Assembly (NCBI GenBank): GCA_020809705.1
Contig: CP085828.1
Coordinates: 2,976,001 to 3,040,000, forward strand
From: Calonectria ilicicola
Taxonomy: Eukaryota > Ascomycota > Sordariomycetes > Hypocreales > Nectriaceae
Direction of reading: 5' to 3'
DNA length: 64,000 bases
The notes beneath the pieces are model-generated. The model ran no database searches and was not told where the DNA came from. It saw only the letters and a list, made by a program, of their open reading frames with translations. This document shows, piece by piece, positions 35,529-47,487 of this stretch (within the stretch, counting starts at the first letter, position 1; every line of letters starts with the position of its first letter). A program made the translations under genes and the position numbers.

Positions 35529-38500
35529 ATGCTCAACTCTGGAAACGGCCCTCAAACGGGCATTTCCACTCCCAGATCCAGCGCCTCGCTGCGACCGCTG
35601 TCGTTGTCGCATGGCTCTCTCGAGACGTCCTTCCTTATTCCCACAAACCTCCACTTCACCGCCTCTCAGTTGAAAGACCAGTTCGTCGCCAGCCTACCCA
35701 CCGCCACCGACGAGCTCGCCCAGGATGATGAGCCCTCATCCGTTCCCGAGTTGGTAGCTAGATACCTCGGCCTCATTGCACATGAAGTCGACGAGGGCGA
35801 GGACGATGAGCAAGGCTCTTATGAGGAGGTGCTCAAGCTTGTGCTGAATGAGTTTGAGCGAACTTTCCTGCGCGGCAACGAAGTTCACGCTGTTGCCGCC
35901 ACTCTCCCCGGTATCGAGGCCAAGAAACTCGAGTTCATCCGCAGCTACTACACTGCTCGTTCTGTGTGCAACCGACCAATCAAGCCTCATGCCTCTGCTC
36001 TCTTCCGAGCTGCTGAGGATGGCTCCGCTGAGCTGTACACCATCTTTGGTGGTCAGGGCAATATTGAGGAGTACTTCGAGGAACTCCGCGAGATCTTCAA
36101 GACCTACTCAACCTTCGTTGATGACCTTGTCACTTCATCTGCTGAGCTTCTCCAGACTCTGTCCAAGAAGGCGAGTGCGGAGAAGATGTTCCCCAAGGGC
36201 TTGGATATCATGGATTGGCTGCACCACAAGGACGCCACTCCTGATGTCGACTACCTCATCTCTGCTCCCGTCAGTTTCCCCCTGATTGGTCTTGTCCAGC
36301 TTGCCCATTACGAGGTGACCTGCAAGGTTTTGGGTGTCAGCCCCGGAATGCTGCGAGACAGGATAACTGGTACCACCGGTCACTCCCAGGGTATTGTCAT
36401 GGCTGCTGCCACTGCGGCCGCTGATTCCTGGGAGTCGTGGCGCGAGATCGCTACGTCTGTCCTCACCATGCTCTTCTGGATCGGAACTCGCAGTCAGCAG
36501 GCTTTCCCCATCACCTCCATGACTCCCAGCATGCTTCGGGAGTCGCAGGAGCATGGCGAGGGTTCTCCTACTCCCATGCTTAGCATTCGTGACCTTTCCC
36601 AGGCCGAAGTCCAGAAGCACATCGATGCCACCAACGAGTACCTCCCCGCCGACCGCCACATCAGCGTTTCCCTCATCAACAGCCCTCGAAACCTCGTTGT
36701 TACCGGTCCCCCGACCTCCCTCTACGGTCTGAACACCCAGCTGCGAAAGGTCAAGGCTCCCACTGGTCTTGACCAGAACCGAATCCCATATACCGAGCGA
36801 AAGGTTCGATTCGTCAATCGTTTCCTCCCCATCACCGCTCCTTTCCACAGCAAGTACCTTGCCGAGGCCACTGCTATGATTGATGAAGACCTTAAGGAGA
36901 TCTCCATCGATTCTAGCTCCCTTGGCATCTCCGTTTTCGACACCAACACTGGTAAGGATCTGCGCGAGATCAAAGGCAACATCGTTCCAGCTCTGGTTCG
37001 TTTGATCACACGTGATCCCGTCAACTGGGAGAAGGCTACAGTCTTCCCTGAGGCCACCCACATCCTCGACTTCGGTCCTGGCGGTATCTCTGGCCTTGGT
37101 GTCCTAACCAGCCGTAACAAGGAGGGTAGCGGTGTTCGTGTCATTCTCGCCGGCACTGTTGAGGGCTCAATCAACGAGGTGGGTTACAAGCCTGAGGTCT
37201 TTGACCGCGATGAGGAGCATGCGGTGAAGTATGCTATCGACTGGGTCAAGGAGTTCGGCCCCCGACTTGTCACCACCAAGGGTGGAAGGACATACCTGGA
37301 CACCAAGATGAGTCGTCTTCTTGGTCTGCCCCCAATTGTGGTTGCTGGTATGACACCTGCCACAGTTCCTTGGGACTTTGTGGCTGCTACGATGAACGCT
37401 GGTTACCACATTGAGCTTGCTGGTGGTGGTTATTTCATCGGCCCCATGATGACCGATGCCATTAAGAAGATCGAGAAGGCCATTCCCCCTGGACGTGGTA
37501 TCTCTGTGAACTTGATTTACGTCAACCCCCGTGCCATGTCCTGGCAGATCCCATTGATTGGCAAGCTGCGCGCTGAGGGTGTTCCCATTGAGGGTCTCAC
37601 AATTGGTGCTGGTGTTCCTTCTCTTGAGGTCGCCAATGAGTATATCGAGACTCTTGGCCTTAAGCACATCTCCTTCAAGCCTGGTTCCGTAGACGCTATC
37701 CAGGCCGTTGTCAACATTGCCAAGGCTAACCCTACCTTCCCTGTCATCCTCCAGTGGACTGGTGGTCGAGGTGGTGGTCACCACTCCTTCGAAGATTTCC
37801 ACCAGCCTATCCTCCAGATGTACAGCCGCATCCGTCGACAGGAGAACATCATTCTTGTTGCTGGCAGTGGTTTCGGTGGTGCCGATGACACCTACCCTTA
37901 CATCACTGGTCAGTGGGCCAAGAAGTACGGCTATCCTCCCATGCCCTTCGATGGTTGCTTGTTCGGTAGCCGCATGATGGTTGCCAAGGAAGCCCACACC
38001 AGCAAGGCTGCTAAGCAGGCTATCGTCGATGCCCCTGGTCTCGAGGATAGTGAATGGGAGCAGACCTACAAGGGACCTGCTGGTGGTGTTCTTACTGTCC
38101 GTTCGGAGATGGGTGAACCTATTCACAAACTTGCTACTCGCGGAGTCCGATTCTGGGCTGAGATGGACCAGAAGATCTTCACTATCCCCAAGGAGAAGAG
38201 GGTTGCTGAATTGAACAAGAACAAGGACTATATCATCAAGAAGCTGAACGACGACTGCCAGAAGGTTTGGTTCGGCCGCAACTCAGCCGGCAAGGCCGTC
38301 GACCTTGATGAGATGACCTACGGTGAAGTCTTGCGCCGCTGTATCGAGCTCCTCTACGTCAAGCACCAGTCCCGATGGATCGACCGCTCTTACATGGTTT
38401 TCACTGGTGACTACATTCACCGTCTCGAGGAACGTTTCACTTCCACCACTGGCAACCCTTCCTTGCTCCAGAACTACTCGGATCTCAACGACCCCTTCGC

Positions 38501-41500
38501 TGTCATTGACCGAATCCTTGCTGCCTACCCCGAGGCTGATACCCAGATCCTCACTGCCCAGGATGTTCAGTTCTTCCTGATCATGACTATGCGACCTACC
38601 ATGAAGCCGGTCACCTTCATCCCCGTCTTTGATGACAACTTCGAGTTCTACTTCAAGAAGGACTCGCTCTGGCAGTCTGAGGATCTTGACGCTGTCGTTG
38701 GCCAAGACGTTGGCCGTACTTGTATTCTCCAGGGCCCTGCTGCCGCCAAGTTCTCTACTGTCATTGACCAGCCTATCAAGGAAATCCTTGACGGCATTCA
38801 TGATGGCCAGATTGCTCTCCTGACCAAGGACTTCTACAACAACAACAAGTCTGCCATCCCTGTCACTGAATACTTTGGTGGCAAGTTGGTCGATCCTGAG
38901 ATTCCTCTGGACGTTGAAGGCCTCACTGTGAGCTATGACGCTCACAAGAACACATACCGCCTTTCTTCTGCCGCTTCTGGCACTCTGCCAGAGCTCGACT
39001 CATGGCTGTCTCTCTTGGCAGGCCCTAACAGGAACTGGCGCCATGCCCTTCTTATGTCTGATGTTGTCGTCCAGGGTCAGAACTTCCAGAACAACCCAAT
39101 CCGTCGCATTCTTGCCCCCGCCCGTGGTTTGTTCGTCGAGATCCAGTATCCCAACGACCCTGCTAAGACTGTTATCGTCGTTCGCGAACAGCCTCGCCAC
39201 AACCAATACATTGATGTGATTGAGATCAAGATGGTTGGCGACAACGAGATTCTCGTCAATCTCATCAAAGAGACTACTGCTCTTGGCAAGCCTGCTGCTC
39301 TTCCCCTCAAGTTCACATACCACCCCGAGGCTGGCTACTCCCCTATCCGCGAGGTCATGGAGGGCCGTAATGACCGCATTAAGGAGTTCTACTGGAAGGC
39401 TTGGTTCGGTGATGAGCCCGTCGATCTTGACGCCGATGTTACTAGCAAGTTCGATGGCGGCAAGACTGTCATTACTGGCGAGGCTATCAATGATTTCGTC
39501 CACGCCGTTGGAAACCATGGCGAGGCTTTTGTCGACCGCCCTGGCAAGACCGTCTACGCACCCATGGACTTCGCCATCGTCCTTGGCTGGAAGGCTATTA
39601 CCAAGCCAATCTTCCCCCGCACTATCGACGGTGATCTTCTCAAGCTTGTCCATCTCTCGAACCAGTTCCGTATGATCCCTGGTGCTGAGCCCTTGAAGAA
39701 GGGCGATGAAGTTTCCACCACCGCTCAGATTAACGCTGTTATCAACCAAGAAGCCGGTAAGATGGTCGAGGTGTGCGGGACCCTGGTCCGTGATGGTGAG
39801 CCCGTCATGGAAGTCACCTCTCAGTTCCTGTACCGTGGAACTTACACCGACTACGAGAACACCTTCCAGCGCAAGACTGAGACTCCCGTCCAAGTTCACT
39901 TGGCTTCCAGCAAGGACGTCGCTGTCCTTCGCTCCAAGCAGTGGTTTTCCCTTGACGAACTTCCTCGTGACATCGAGCTCCTTGGCCAGACACTCACCTT
40001 CCGTCTGCAGAGCTTGGTTCGCTACAAGAACAAGGATGTTTTCAGCAGCGTTGAAACCCGGGGCCAAATTCTCCTTGAGCTTCCTACCAAGGAGATCATC
40101 CAGATTGGTAGCGTCGACTACGAGGCTGGCGAGTCCCACGGCAACCCCGTCATTGATTACCTCGGACGTAACGGATCTCCCATTGACCAGCCCATCAACT
40201 TTGAGAACCCTATCCCTCTCAGTGGCAAGACACCTCTTCAGCTTCGCGCACCTGCCTCTAACGAGAACTATGCTCGTGTGTCTGGCGATTACAACCCTAT
40301 TCACGTCTCTCGTGTCTTCTCCACCTATGCTAACCTTCCTGGCACTATCACACACGGCATGTACTCTAGTGCCGCTGTGCGAAGCCGTGTCGAGATCTGG
40401 GCTGCCGAGAACAACATTGGCCGTGTTCGTAGCTTCCACGCCTCCTTGGTTGGCATGGTTCTGCCCAACGACGATATTGAGGTCAAGCTCCAGCACGCTG
40501 GTATGGTTTCTGGCCGTAAGATCATCAATGTTGAGGTTCGCAACAGAGAAACCGAGGACAAGGTGTTGGAGGGTACTGCCGAAGTTGAGCAGCCTGTGAC
40601 CGCCTACGTCTTCACCGGTCAGGGATCTCAGGAACAGGGCATGGGTATGGAGCTTTATGCCAGCAGCCCTGTGGCTAAGGAGGTTTGGGACCGTGCCGAC
40701 AAGTACCTTCTTGACAACTATGGTAAGCCGATTCTTCTTCTTTTACTAAGCCAAACCATCGATGCTAATTCATTATATAGGCTTCTCTATCATCAACATT
40801 GTCAAGAACAACCCCAAGGAGCTTACTGTTCACTTTGGCGGTCCTCGTGGTAAGGCTATCCGCCAGAACTACATCGCCATGACTTTCGAGACTGTTGCTG
40901 CGGATGGTACCATCAAGTCGGAGAAGATCTTCAAGGAGATTGACGAGACCACTACCTCGTACACTTACCGATCCCCTACTGGTCTTCTATCTGCTACCCA
41001 GTTCACTCAGCCTGCCCTGACCCTTATGGAGAAGGCAAGCTTCGCAGACATGGAAGCCAAGGGTCTTGTTCCCCGCGACAGCACCTTTGCTGGTCACTCT
41101 CTGGGTGAATACTCGGCTCTGGCTGCTCTTGCCGAGGTCATGCCTATTGAGAGTTTGGTTTCCGTTGTGTTCTACCGTGGTTTGACCATGCAGGTTGCCG
41201 TCGAGCGTGATGCTACTGGCCGCTCCAACTACTCCATGTGCGCTGTCAACCCTAGCCGCATTAGCAAGACTTTCAACGAGGCTGCTCTCCAGTTCGTTGT
41301 CGACAACATTGCTGAGGAGACCGGCTGGCTCCTGGAGATTGTCAACTACAACATTGCTAACATGCAGTACGTCTGCGCTGGTGACCTGCGTGCTCTTGAC
41401 ACGCTTGCCGGCGTCACCAACTTCCTCAAGGTGCAGAAGATTGATATCGATGAGATGAAGGAGCATATTGAGGAGGCCAAGGGACACCTCCGCGAGATCA

Positions 41501-41901
41501 TCCGTGGATGCGCTGAGAAGACTCTTGCCAAGCCTAAGCCCCTGGAGCTGGAGCGTGGCTTCGCTACTATTCCTCTCCGAGGTATCGACGTGCCTTTCCA
41601 CTCCACCTTCCTTCGATCGGGTGTCAAGCCCTTCCGATCCTTCCTGCTTAAGAAGATCAACAAGACTACGATTGATCCTTCCAAGCTGGTCGGAAAGTAC
41701 ATTCCCAACGTGACTGCCAAGCCATTTGCGTTGACCAAGGAGTACTTTGAGGATGTGTACAAGCTGACCAACTCGCCCAAGATTGGTGCCGTTTTGGCCA
41801 ACTGGGAGAAGTATGTCCAGGATGAGGCTGCTACCAACGGAGCGGAGGGCAGCGATAGCGGTTCTAACGTGGAGTATGACGGACCTGGCGCCGCCGCCTA
41901 A
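35529..41901 (+). CDS. fas1: Fatty acid synthase subunit beta
   Basis: Two exons, 35529..40722 and 40781..41901, 2104 residues. Beta forms the domes of the alpha6-beta6 synthase. Order: acetyltransferase with the nucleophile Ser286 in [13 protein letters not shown]-type enoyl reductase ([17 protein letters not shown] near residue 604, then [14 protein letters not shown]); a structural region; dehydratase hot-dog folds ([20 protein letters not shown] and, near 1586, [19 protein letters not shown]); and the malonyl/palmitoyl transferase with Ser1838 in [15 protein letters not shown]. The one intron (58 bp, GTAAGC donor) lies between the dehydratase and the MPT catalytic region. The start ATG sits in a good CCACC context and is the first in frame, and the beginning ([12 protein letters not shown]) looks like other fungal beta subunits. 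All catalytic residues named are present. Confidence 0.96.
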
Positions 41902-42612
41902 GGGATACAAAATTAAGACGAGAATGATGATGAAGGTTTAAGATTCCCGGATTGGATTGTTTTGGTATGGAAGCATATAACGATGTATTCTGTAGAGGCG
42001 TTTCCATTTTTGTGTTGTGTTTAGAATTTTTTTTTTTTTAGAAATTTAGTGACAACAATTATTCTTTTTTCACGCGATTATGAATACTGCAGAGTGAATG
42101 GTGATGTGAATGATGCAATCCAGTGCAGTGCGGTGCGGTGCAGTCCTGTTGCATGCTATCTATCTGTCTATCTATCTGTCTCACATGAAGCTACTTCATG
42201 TGTGGTGGCGTTTTGCTTGGCCGGCGGCGACGGGTGGGAATGGATACGGCTGATTGGAAGCGGGGAATCGGCTGACGGCGAGCGCCGGGGTTTACGTGAA
42301 GCCGAGATTGTCGCGGAGGTGGCCTATCAGTTCCGGGCTGTACTATGTCGCAAACAAGCCTTGTCTCACTGACTAAGGTTACACACCGTGGGCCGGGACC
42401 GAGCTGTCGCTGGAGCGTCGAGGCGAAGGGGCGGGGGGGAGGGCGCCGTGGCCTCAACTACAAGAAGGCTGACGCCAACCGACTTCGCTTCCGTCGTCCT
42501 CTTTTGATTTAAAATAGGCTTGCTTTCCCACCGAGCTGGACTATTTTCCCCGTGTTTTTTTTCTCTTCTTTCTTCTTGTCCCTCGGGGAGTTTTGCTTAC
42601 AGTCGCCAAACC
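41902..42612. other. Tandem intergenic region
   Basis: Holds the fas1 3' end, an AT-rich stretch with a T run near 42029-42040, short TCTA repeats near 42157-42180, and the pyrimidine-rich promoter of the guanine deaminase gene (about 42545-42590). No other gene seen. Confidence 0.5.
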
Positions 42613-44145
42613 ATGCAGCTTCCTAGTGGCAACCTCGCAACGCGTTCCAATCCCACCCAGAGCAATGGTATAAACATGGCGGTGCCGCGGAACAAAGTGT
42701 TTGTTGGCACTTTCGTCTTCAGCAAGAACCGTCACGAGCTGGAGTACCTCCATGATGCTGCTGTTTGCGTGGATGCTAGTGGCAAGATAGTCAAGATTGA
42801 TAAGGAGTGCGGGAGCGAGGAACTCGTTTACAATCGGCTTATTGAGGATCTGGGCTGGGGCACAGACGAGGTGGATGTTTGTGCAGCCCGGCCAGGCCAA
42901 TTCTTCTTTCCCGGCTTTATCGGTGAGTTGACTTCCCCCCAAAGCCGTACGTGACTGGCCTAAGAAAATGCTGACTTCGAGAAAGATTCGCATGTGCATG
43001 CGCCTCAGTATCCGAATGTGGGAATCTTTGGCAAGACAACTCTCCTAGACTGGTTGAACAAGTACACCTTCCCGCTCGAGACCAGCTTGAAGGACCTGGC
43101 AAAGGCACAGCGGGTGTATACCGCCATTGTGCGACGGACGCTTGCCAACGGAACCACAACAGCTGCCTACTATGCAACGATTGATGTGGCGGCGACGAAT
43201 CTTCTCGCTGATCTTTGCTTGTCTCTTGGGCAGCGGGCATTCGTCGGGCGAGTCTGCATGGATACGCCTGGTATCTGTCCCGAATACTACCGTGACGAGA
43301 GCAGCGAAGAGAGCCTCCAAAAGACGCTCCAGACCATTGACCATGTGCGAAATATTGACCCCAATTTTGAAATCGTGTCGCCCATCCTGACCCCCCGATT
43401 TGCGCCCTCTTGCACTCGCGAGTCCATGAAGGGCCTGGCCAAGATCCAGAAGGAGATGGATCTCCCTGTGCAGACGCACATTTCTGAAAATGTTGACGAA
43501 ATTGAACTTGTCGCAAAGATGTTTCCTGAATCGAGCTCGTATACCGCTGTGTATGATGACCAGGGCCTTCTGACCCCACGAACCATTCTGGCACACGCAA
43601 TTCACCTGAGCGATGATGAAGCTCGGCTCATCTCGGAGAGGAAGAGCAAGGTGTCCCACTGCCCTTGCAGTAACAGCTCGCTGACAAGCGGCGTGGCACG
43701 AGTGCGGTGGTTGTGGGACCAGGGTATCACAGTCGGCCTTGGTACAGACATGAGTGGCGGGTACAGCCCGTCCATTCTTGAGGCAGCACGACAGGCGGCA
43801 CTGGTGAGCCGACACTTGGCAATGGGCATCGATGCGACGGACCCTGAGCGCGAGCGAAGCAAATTGACTGTCGAAGAAACTCTGTACTTGGCAACTCGAG
43901 GAGGTGCTGCCGTTGTGGGACTGGACCACAAGGTGGGAGCCTTTGAAGTGGGCATGGATTGGGATGCTCAATTAATCGGACTAGGGAATGTTGATGATGT
44001 GGGCGTTAACCACGAAGAGAGCAATGTGGACATGTTCGGCTGGGAGACTTGGGAGGAGGTTATGGCCAAGTGGTTGTACAACGGAGATGACCGGAACACG
44101 AAGAAAGTCTGGGTGAAAGGCCGCCTTGTTCATTCAAGAAATTGA
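42613..44145 (+). CDS. Guanine deaminase
   Basis: Two exons, 42613..42922 and 42986..44145, 489 residues. The enzyme hydrolyses guanine to xanthine and ammonia in purine salvage and nitrogen recovery, probably cytosolic. It is an amidohydrolase: zinc-site motif DSHVHAPQYPN directly after the intron (His106, His108), ANGTTTAAYYATI, LPVQTHISEN with the third metal His, TILAHAIHLSDDE, SHCPCSNSSL, and LGTDMSGGYSPS with the metal Asp. APQYPN and GTDMSGGYS are characteristic of guanine deaminase within the superfamily, which separates it from chlorohydrolases and atrazine-type enzymes. The ATG at 42613 is the first in frame (an ATG 21 codons later is a possible alternative). The intron is 63 bp, phase 1, GTGAGT donor. 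The protein lacks a signal peptide. Confidence 0.9.
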
Positions 44146-45095
44146 AACGAGGTGAAGTGAAGTGCGCAGGTGGTGTTTACAGCATGCCCATCGATAATGC
44201 GGATAAAGCTCGAGGAATAGACTTAGAGTCTGGGTATGGTCATCTGAGAGGAGGTGGTCAGGTGTGCTCTGCCAATGAAATGGGGACTAGATGATAAAAG
44301 TCCACAGGAGAAGGGGGTAGAATTGAAGGCCCATTGTGTGGACATGGAGATGTTGGACATCCTAATGGCTCATGTGTTACGGCCTGGATTTGCTATTTAG
44401 GGACCGGAGTTCTGTTTGCAGGATTATTTTTTTCTCAGCAATGATTAGCCAAACAAACAAATAAAGGGAAATACAATGAAGCGATGGCATAAACAGACAG
44501 CGTGAATGAATGCAGACTAAACAATGTTGAAAAAAGCAGAAAGCTAGTATGAGGGTGTTCTATGATACTCGGATGCCCCTTTCGCAAGCTCTTCGGGAAA
44601 ATGAGAGTAGAATCTGCATGTGGTATGGTATGACCGATCTCAAAAAGGGGATCATTCAGAAATTAAGGAGACACAAAAATACGCAAGATGAAGAAAACAA
44701 AAACAAAGGGGGAGGATCAGTCGATTCTTGAATTGCTTTTCCCACTTGCGCAGCACTAGGTGGATTGCATGGTGATACATGGTGTCTGAACGTGAGGGGA
44801 GTGAGTTGCAAGCATTTCTCAAAAAGGAAAAAGCCGAATGGGTGTGATTTAAAATGACATGTGTAACGCATATAATGCCGAGCGCTCATAGAGATTCCCT
44901 GCCGCATCTCCATCGCCTCGAATGAGGTGCATTTCTCTCTTCTTCTGTTGGTTGTTGGTGGCTACTTGTTTGAAACGGCCGGAGATATGCAGTGGGAGGG
45001 TTTAAAGTTGCGGGACTGGGCTGAGCTGGGGCTGAGAGCGACGCGGGCCTGCAAGTGGTCATTTTGCTGCTCGAAGGATGCGGTGCTAACACGTC

Positions 45096-45148
45096 GGTTG
45101 GTTGGTTGGTTGGTTGGTTGGTTGGTTGGTTGGTTGGTTGGTTGGTTG
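45096..45148. repeat. GGTT tetranucleotide microsatellite
   Basis: A perfect tetranucleotide run of about 13 GGTT units. Translated, it gives the Asn-Gln-Pro-Thr repeats seen in a minus-strand open frame, which is therefore not taken as a gene. Confidence 0.95.
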
Positions 45149-46250
45149 TAGAATTCGGCCTAGATGTTGAGACTGTTGGCTTTAGTGTTTCAGCACAGCA
45201 CCGAAGGATTATATGCTGGTCTTGACTCGCAGGTGTTTCAAGAGCACTGACATGCCATCCGGAAAATTCGTAAACAGTAGACCAAGGACGAAATGTGAAC
45301 GGAGGCTTGCAGTTTATCGCTGTGTTTACTGCGTTGCTGTGTATAATTTGTCGACATATTTGCAAAGGATGGTCGAGGCACCACCTTGGTCTGGGTTGAG
45401 AACTGCATGCGTAAACCACATTGCGAGAAGGCTTCTTTATAAAATAAGGAATTTTGATATTGATCCTTTCTTATAAACCTCTTACAATCCATATCCATTT
45501 CAACTCTTCGCATCCTTGCAGCGATCAGTCATGACTCACCCCAACCGAGAACCAACATGCAGCGCTTTGGGTGAAAGGCGTGTGCCCGTCCCCCTCCAAA
45601 TCTACGCGAGATGTGAGAGGACTGGCGCATCTCCGAATCATTGAACCAAGTGAGAAATGCAGGAACATGGCTATGCATCGCAGCAGCCTGCAGAGCGAAG
45701 TATCATTTTTCTCGCCCGCTGGGATTTGCAGCAGCCTGGGTGGTTCAAGATTGGTCGACGGAGATGAACAGTACCTGTCTCAGCCTTGTGGGTTGGCGCT
45801 TGCGGCGTGGGGCAGTGCCAAGCTAGGTACTGAGCTTGGGGACGTGCCAGCAGCTGTGGTCCGATGTACAGTCTAAGTGCAGACGATGTGTGAGTCGAGA
45901 CGAGATGAGCTCGTTCCTTGCACAAACACTCACACACACATGCTGTTCTTCACCCTTTCAGCCGATTTGCGGGTCTGTTTCTAGTATGCAGGGACATGAT
46001 AGGCAAGGCACACAATGCTGTGGTGCTCGTGTTTGAGAGCGCTGGCTCTGTTCTCTGTTGGCTGCCAGACTACATAAGACGACTGCGTCCCCCCTTGGAC
46101 AGCTGGCAAACAAGCAACCAGGCAGTTGGCTCCTGAAAGGCATTAAAGGGTTATCACTTCTACACCTTCCACTCTTTCCTGCCCTTGGTCACTTTTGACA
46201 ATCCTTTTCCAACTCCACATACACGCTCTCTCTCTGTCTCTCTTCCAACC

Positions 46251-46252
<2 letters not shown>

Positions 46253-46314
<62 letters not shown>
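46253..46314. repeat. CA dinucleotide microsatellite
   Basis: A perfect CA run of 31 units (62 bp), ending 51 bp before the start codon at 46366 and thus probably in the 5' untranslated leader. A CT-rich stretch (about 46227-46242) precedes it. Confidence 0.95.
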
Positions 46315-46315
<1 letters not shown>

Positions 46316-46365
46316 CACCATTGCGACAACACTTTCCCAATCTCCAAGCACATACATCTCCAACC

Positions 46366-47032
46366 ATGCCGACTACAACCAGCGGACAGGGACTTACAGC
46401 CACCGGCCCGCCAGGCCTTCCGTCGTGGCTTGGAATTGTTCGCATCATCATCATGGTCTTCTCACTCGCTGCCGCCATCGCTGCCGCCTACCTCATCTCG
46501 CTCTACAGCGACACAAACACACGCCTCTTTTTCAGCGGCTACACTGGTCCAGGCGGCTTTATCGTCTTTGATGTAAGTAGAAATGTGCCTCCCTGGCTGT
46601 ATTCTTGATTCTTCGGGACTGACAATGTTCTGCTCTCCAGGCCATTTTCACATGGATCATACTCGGCATCATGCTCATCTCCGAGTACTGGGCGCCCCGA
46701 ATCTACATGCGCTCCGCCTTCCTCGGCACACTCATTCTCGCCATAATCCTTTGGGCTGGCGCCTGGGGCTGGACCTCGTCTACTCTGGCCAACTTCTACA
46801 ACCTCTACGGGAACGCCAACTACAGCAAGGATACATGGACCAAAAAATTCGTCGCTTCTTCCACTGCCACTGCCGCTCTTGGTGGAACAACTTGGTGAGT
46901 TTGAAACAATCCATACGTAATCGATGTTTGGCAGCTGACGCTTCTCTGCTCAGGGTTTTTCTAGTCATATTTGTGATTTTCTTTGCCCGAGCTTGCATGG
47001 CTGCTCCACAGGGCACTTCTTTTTCTAAGTAA
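46366..47032 (+). CDS. Four-helix (MARVEL-like) membrane protein
   Basis: Three exons, 46366..46572, 46641..46894 and 46954..47032, 179 residues. Four hydrophobic segments are seen: about 24-45 (IVRIIIMVFSLAAAIAAAYL), about 70-85 (IFTWIILGIMLISEYW), about 92-112 (FLGTLILAIILWAGAWGWT) and about 152-168 (VFLVIFVIFFARACM), with a short N-terminal cytosolic tail and a short C-terminal tail. This topology and the Trp-rich third helix resemble the small fungal MARVEL-type proteins, but the match is by general appearance only. The intron positions follow good GTAAGT/GTGAGT donors and restore frame. The role is unknown; related small tetraspanners associate with plasma-membrane domains. Confidence 0.72.
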
Positions 47033-47487
47033 TAATCAACTGCCTGTGTGGCATGCCTCCCAAACCCGAGGTCTCTACAGGATTCAAATCATTAATGCGA
47101 ACGGAGCCGTGAGGCTGGTGGAAAAGATTCCAGGCCACAATCTTCTTTATTGCGGGAAAGGCATGGGAAAACGGCGTTGGTGGATATAAATTACAACTAA
47201 AGAGCAGCACATGTCTTGGTAGTTTGAAGGACGCTGTTTTATTCCCCGAGGCGCATATATGTATAACGCCATTTTGATACTTCCTGAATGCCATTGTTCT
47301 TCGCTTCTCTATGCCAGTCCAAATAACTCGTTCCAAATCCCATGCCATATTTCCCAACCCATCAAGCCCCGGTGCCCAGCACGCTTATCGACCTGGTTCA
47401 GATCCCCCAGAATTAGACCTCATTACCTTGCTTTGACTTCAGAGCCTATTGCAATGCGAGTAATGTCAGTCCCTGATGATATAGTAG
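47033..47487. other. Convergent intergenic region
   Basis: Between the stop codons of the four-helix protein and the bZIP-like gene; no gene seen. Confidence 0.5.

Larger units (their letters stand above)
44146..46365. other. Intergenic region with two simple-sequence repeats
   Basis: About 2.2 kb without a supportable gene. The longer open frames here run through the GTTG repeat or overlap each other and lack coding character. The right end is the promoter and leader of the four-helix membrane protein. Confidence 0.5.

Noticed and set aside
26177..41901. Idea that the FAS pair is a secondary-metabolite starter synthase
   Set aside because: Both subunits have ordinary primary lengths and no polyketide synthase, P450 or cluster regulator lies next to them.
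39000..41910. Minus-strand open frames (498 and 307 codons) opposite fas1
   Set aside because: Same codon-bias shadow effect over a fully supported fas1 coding region.
44886..45419. 177-codon minus-strand frame with Asn-Gln-Pro-Thr repeats
   Set aside because: The frame is kept open by the GGTT microsatellite; flanking parts have no coding character.
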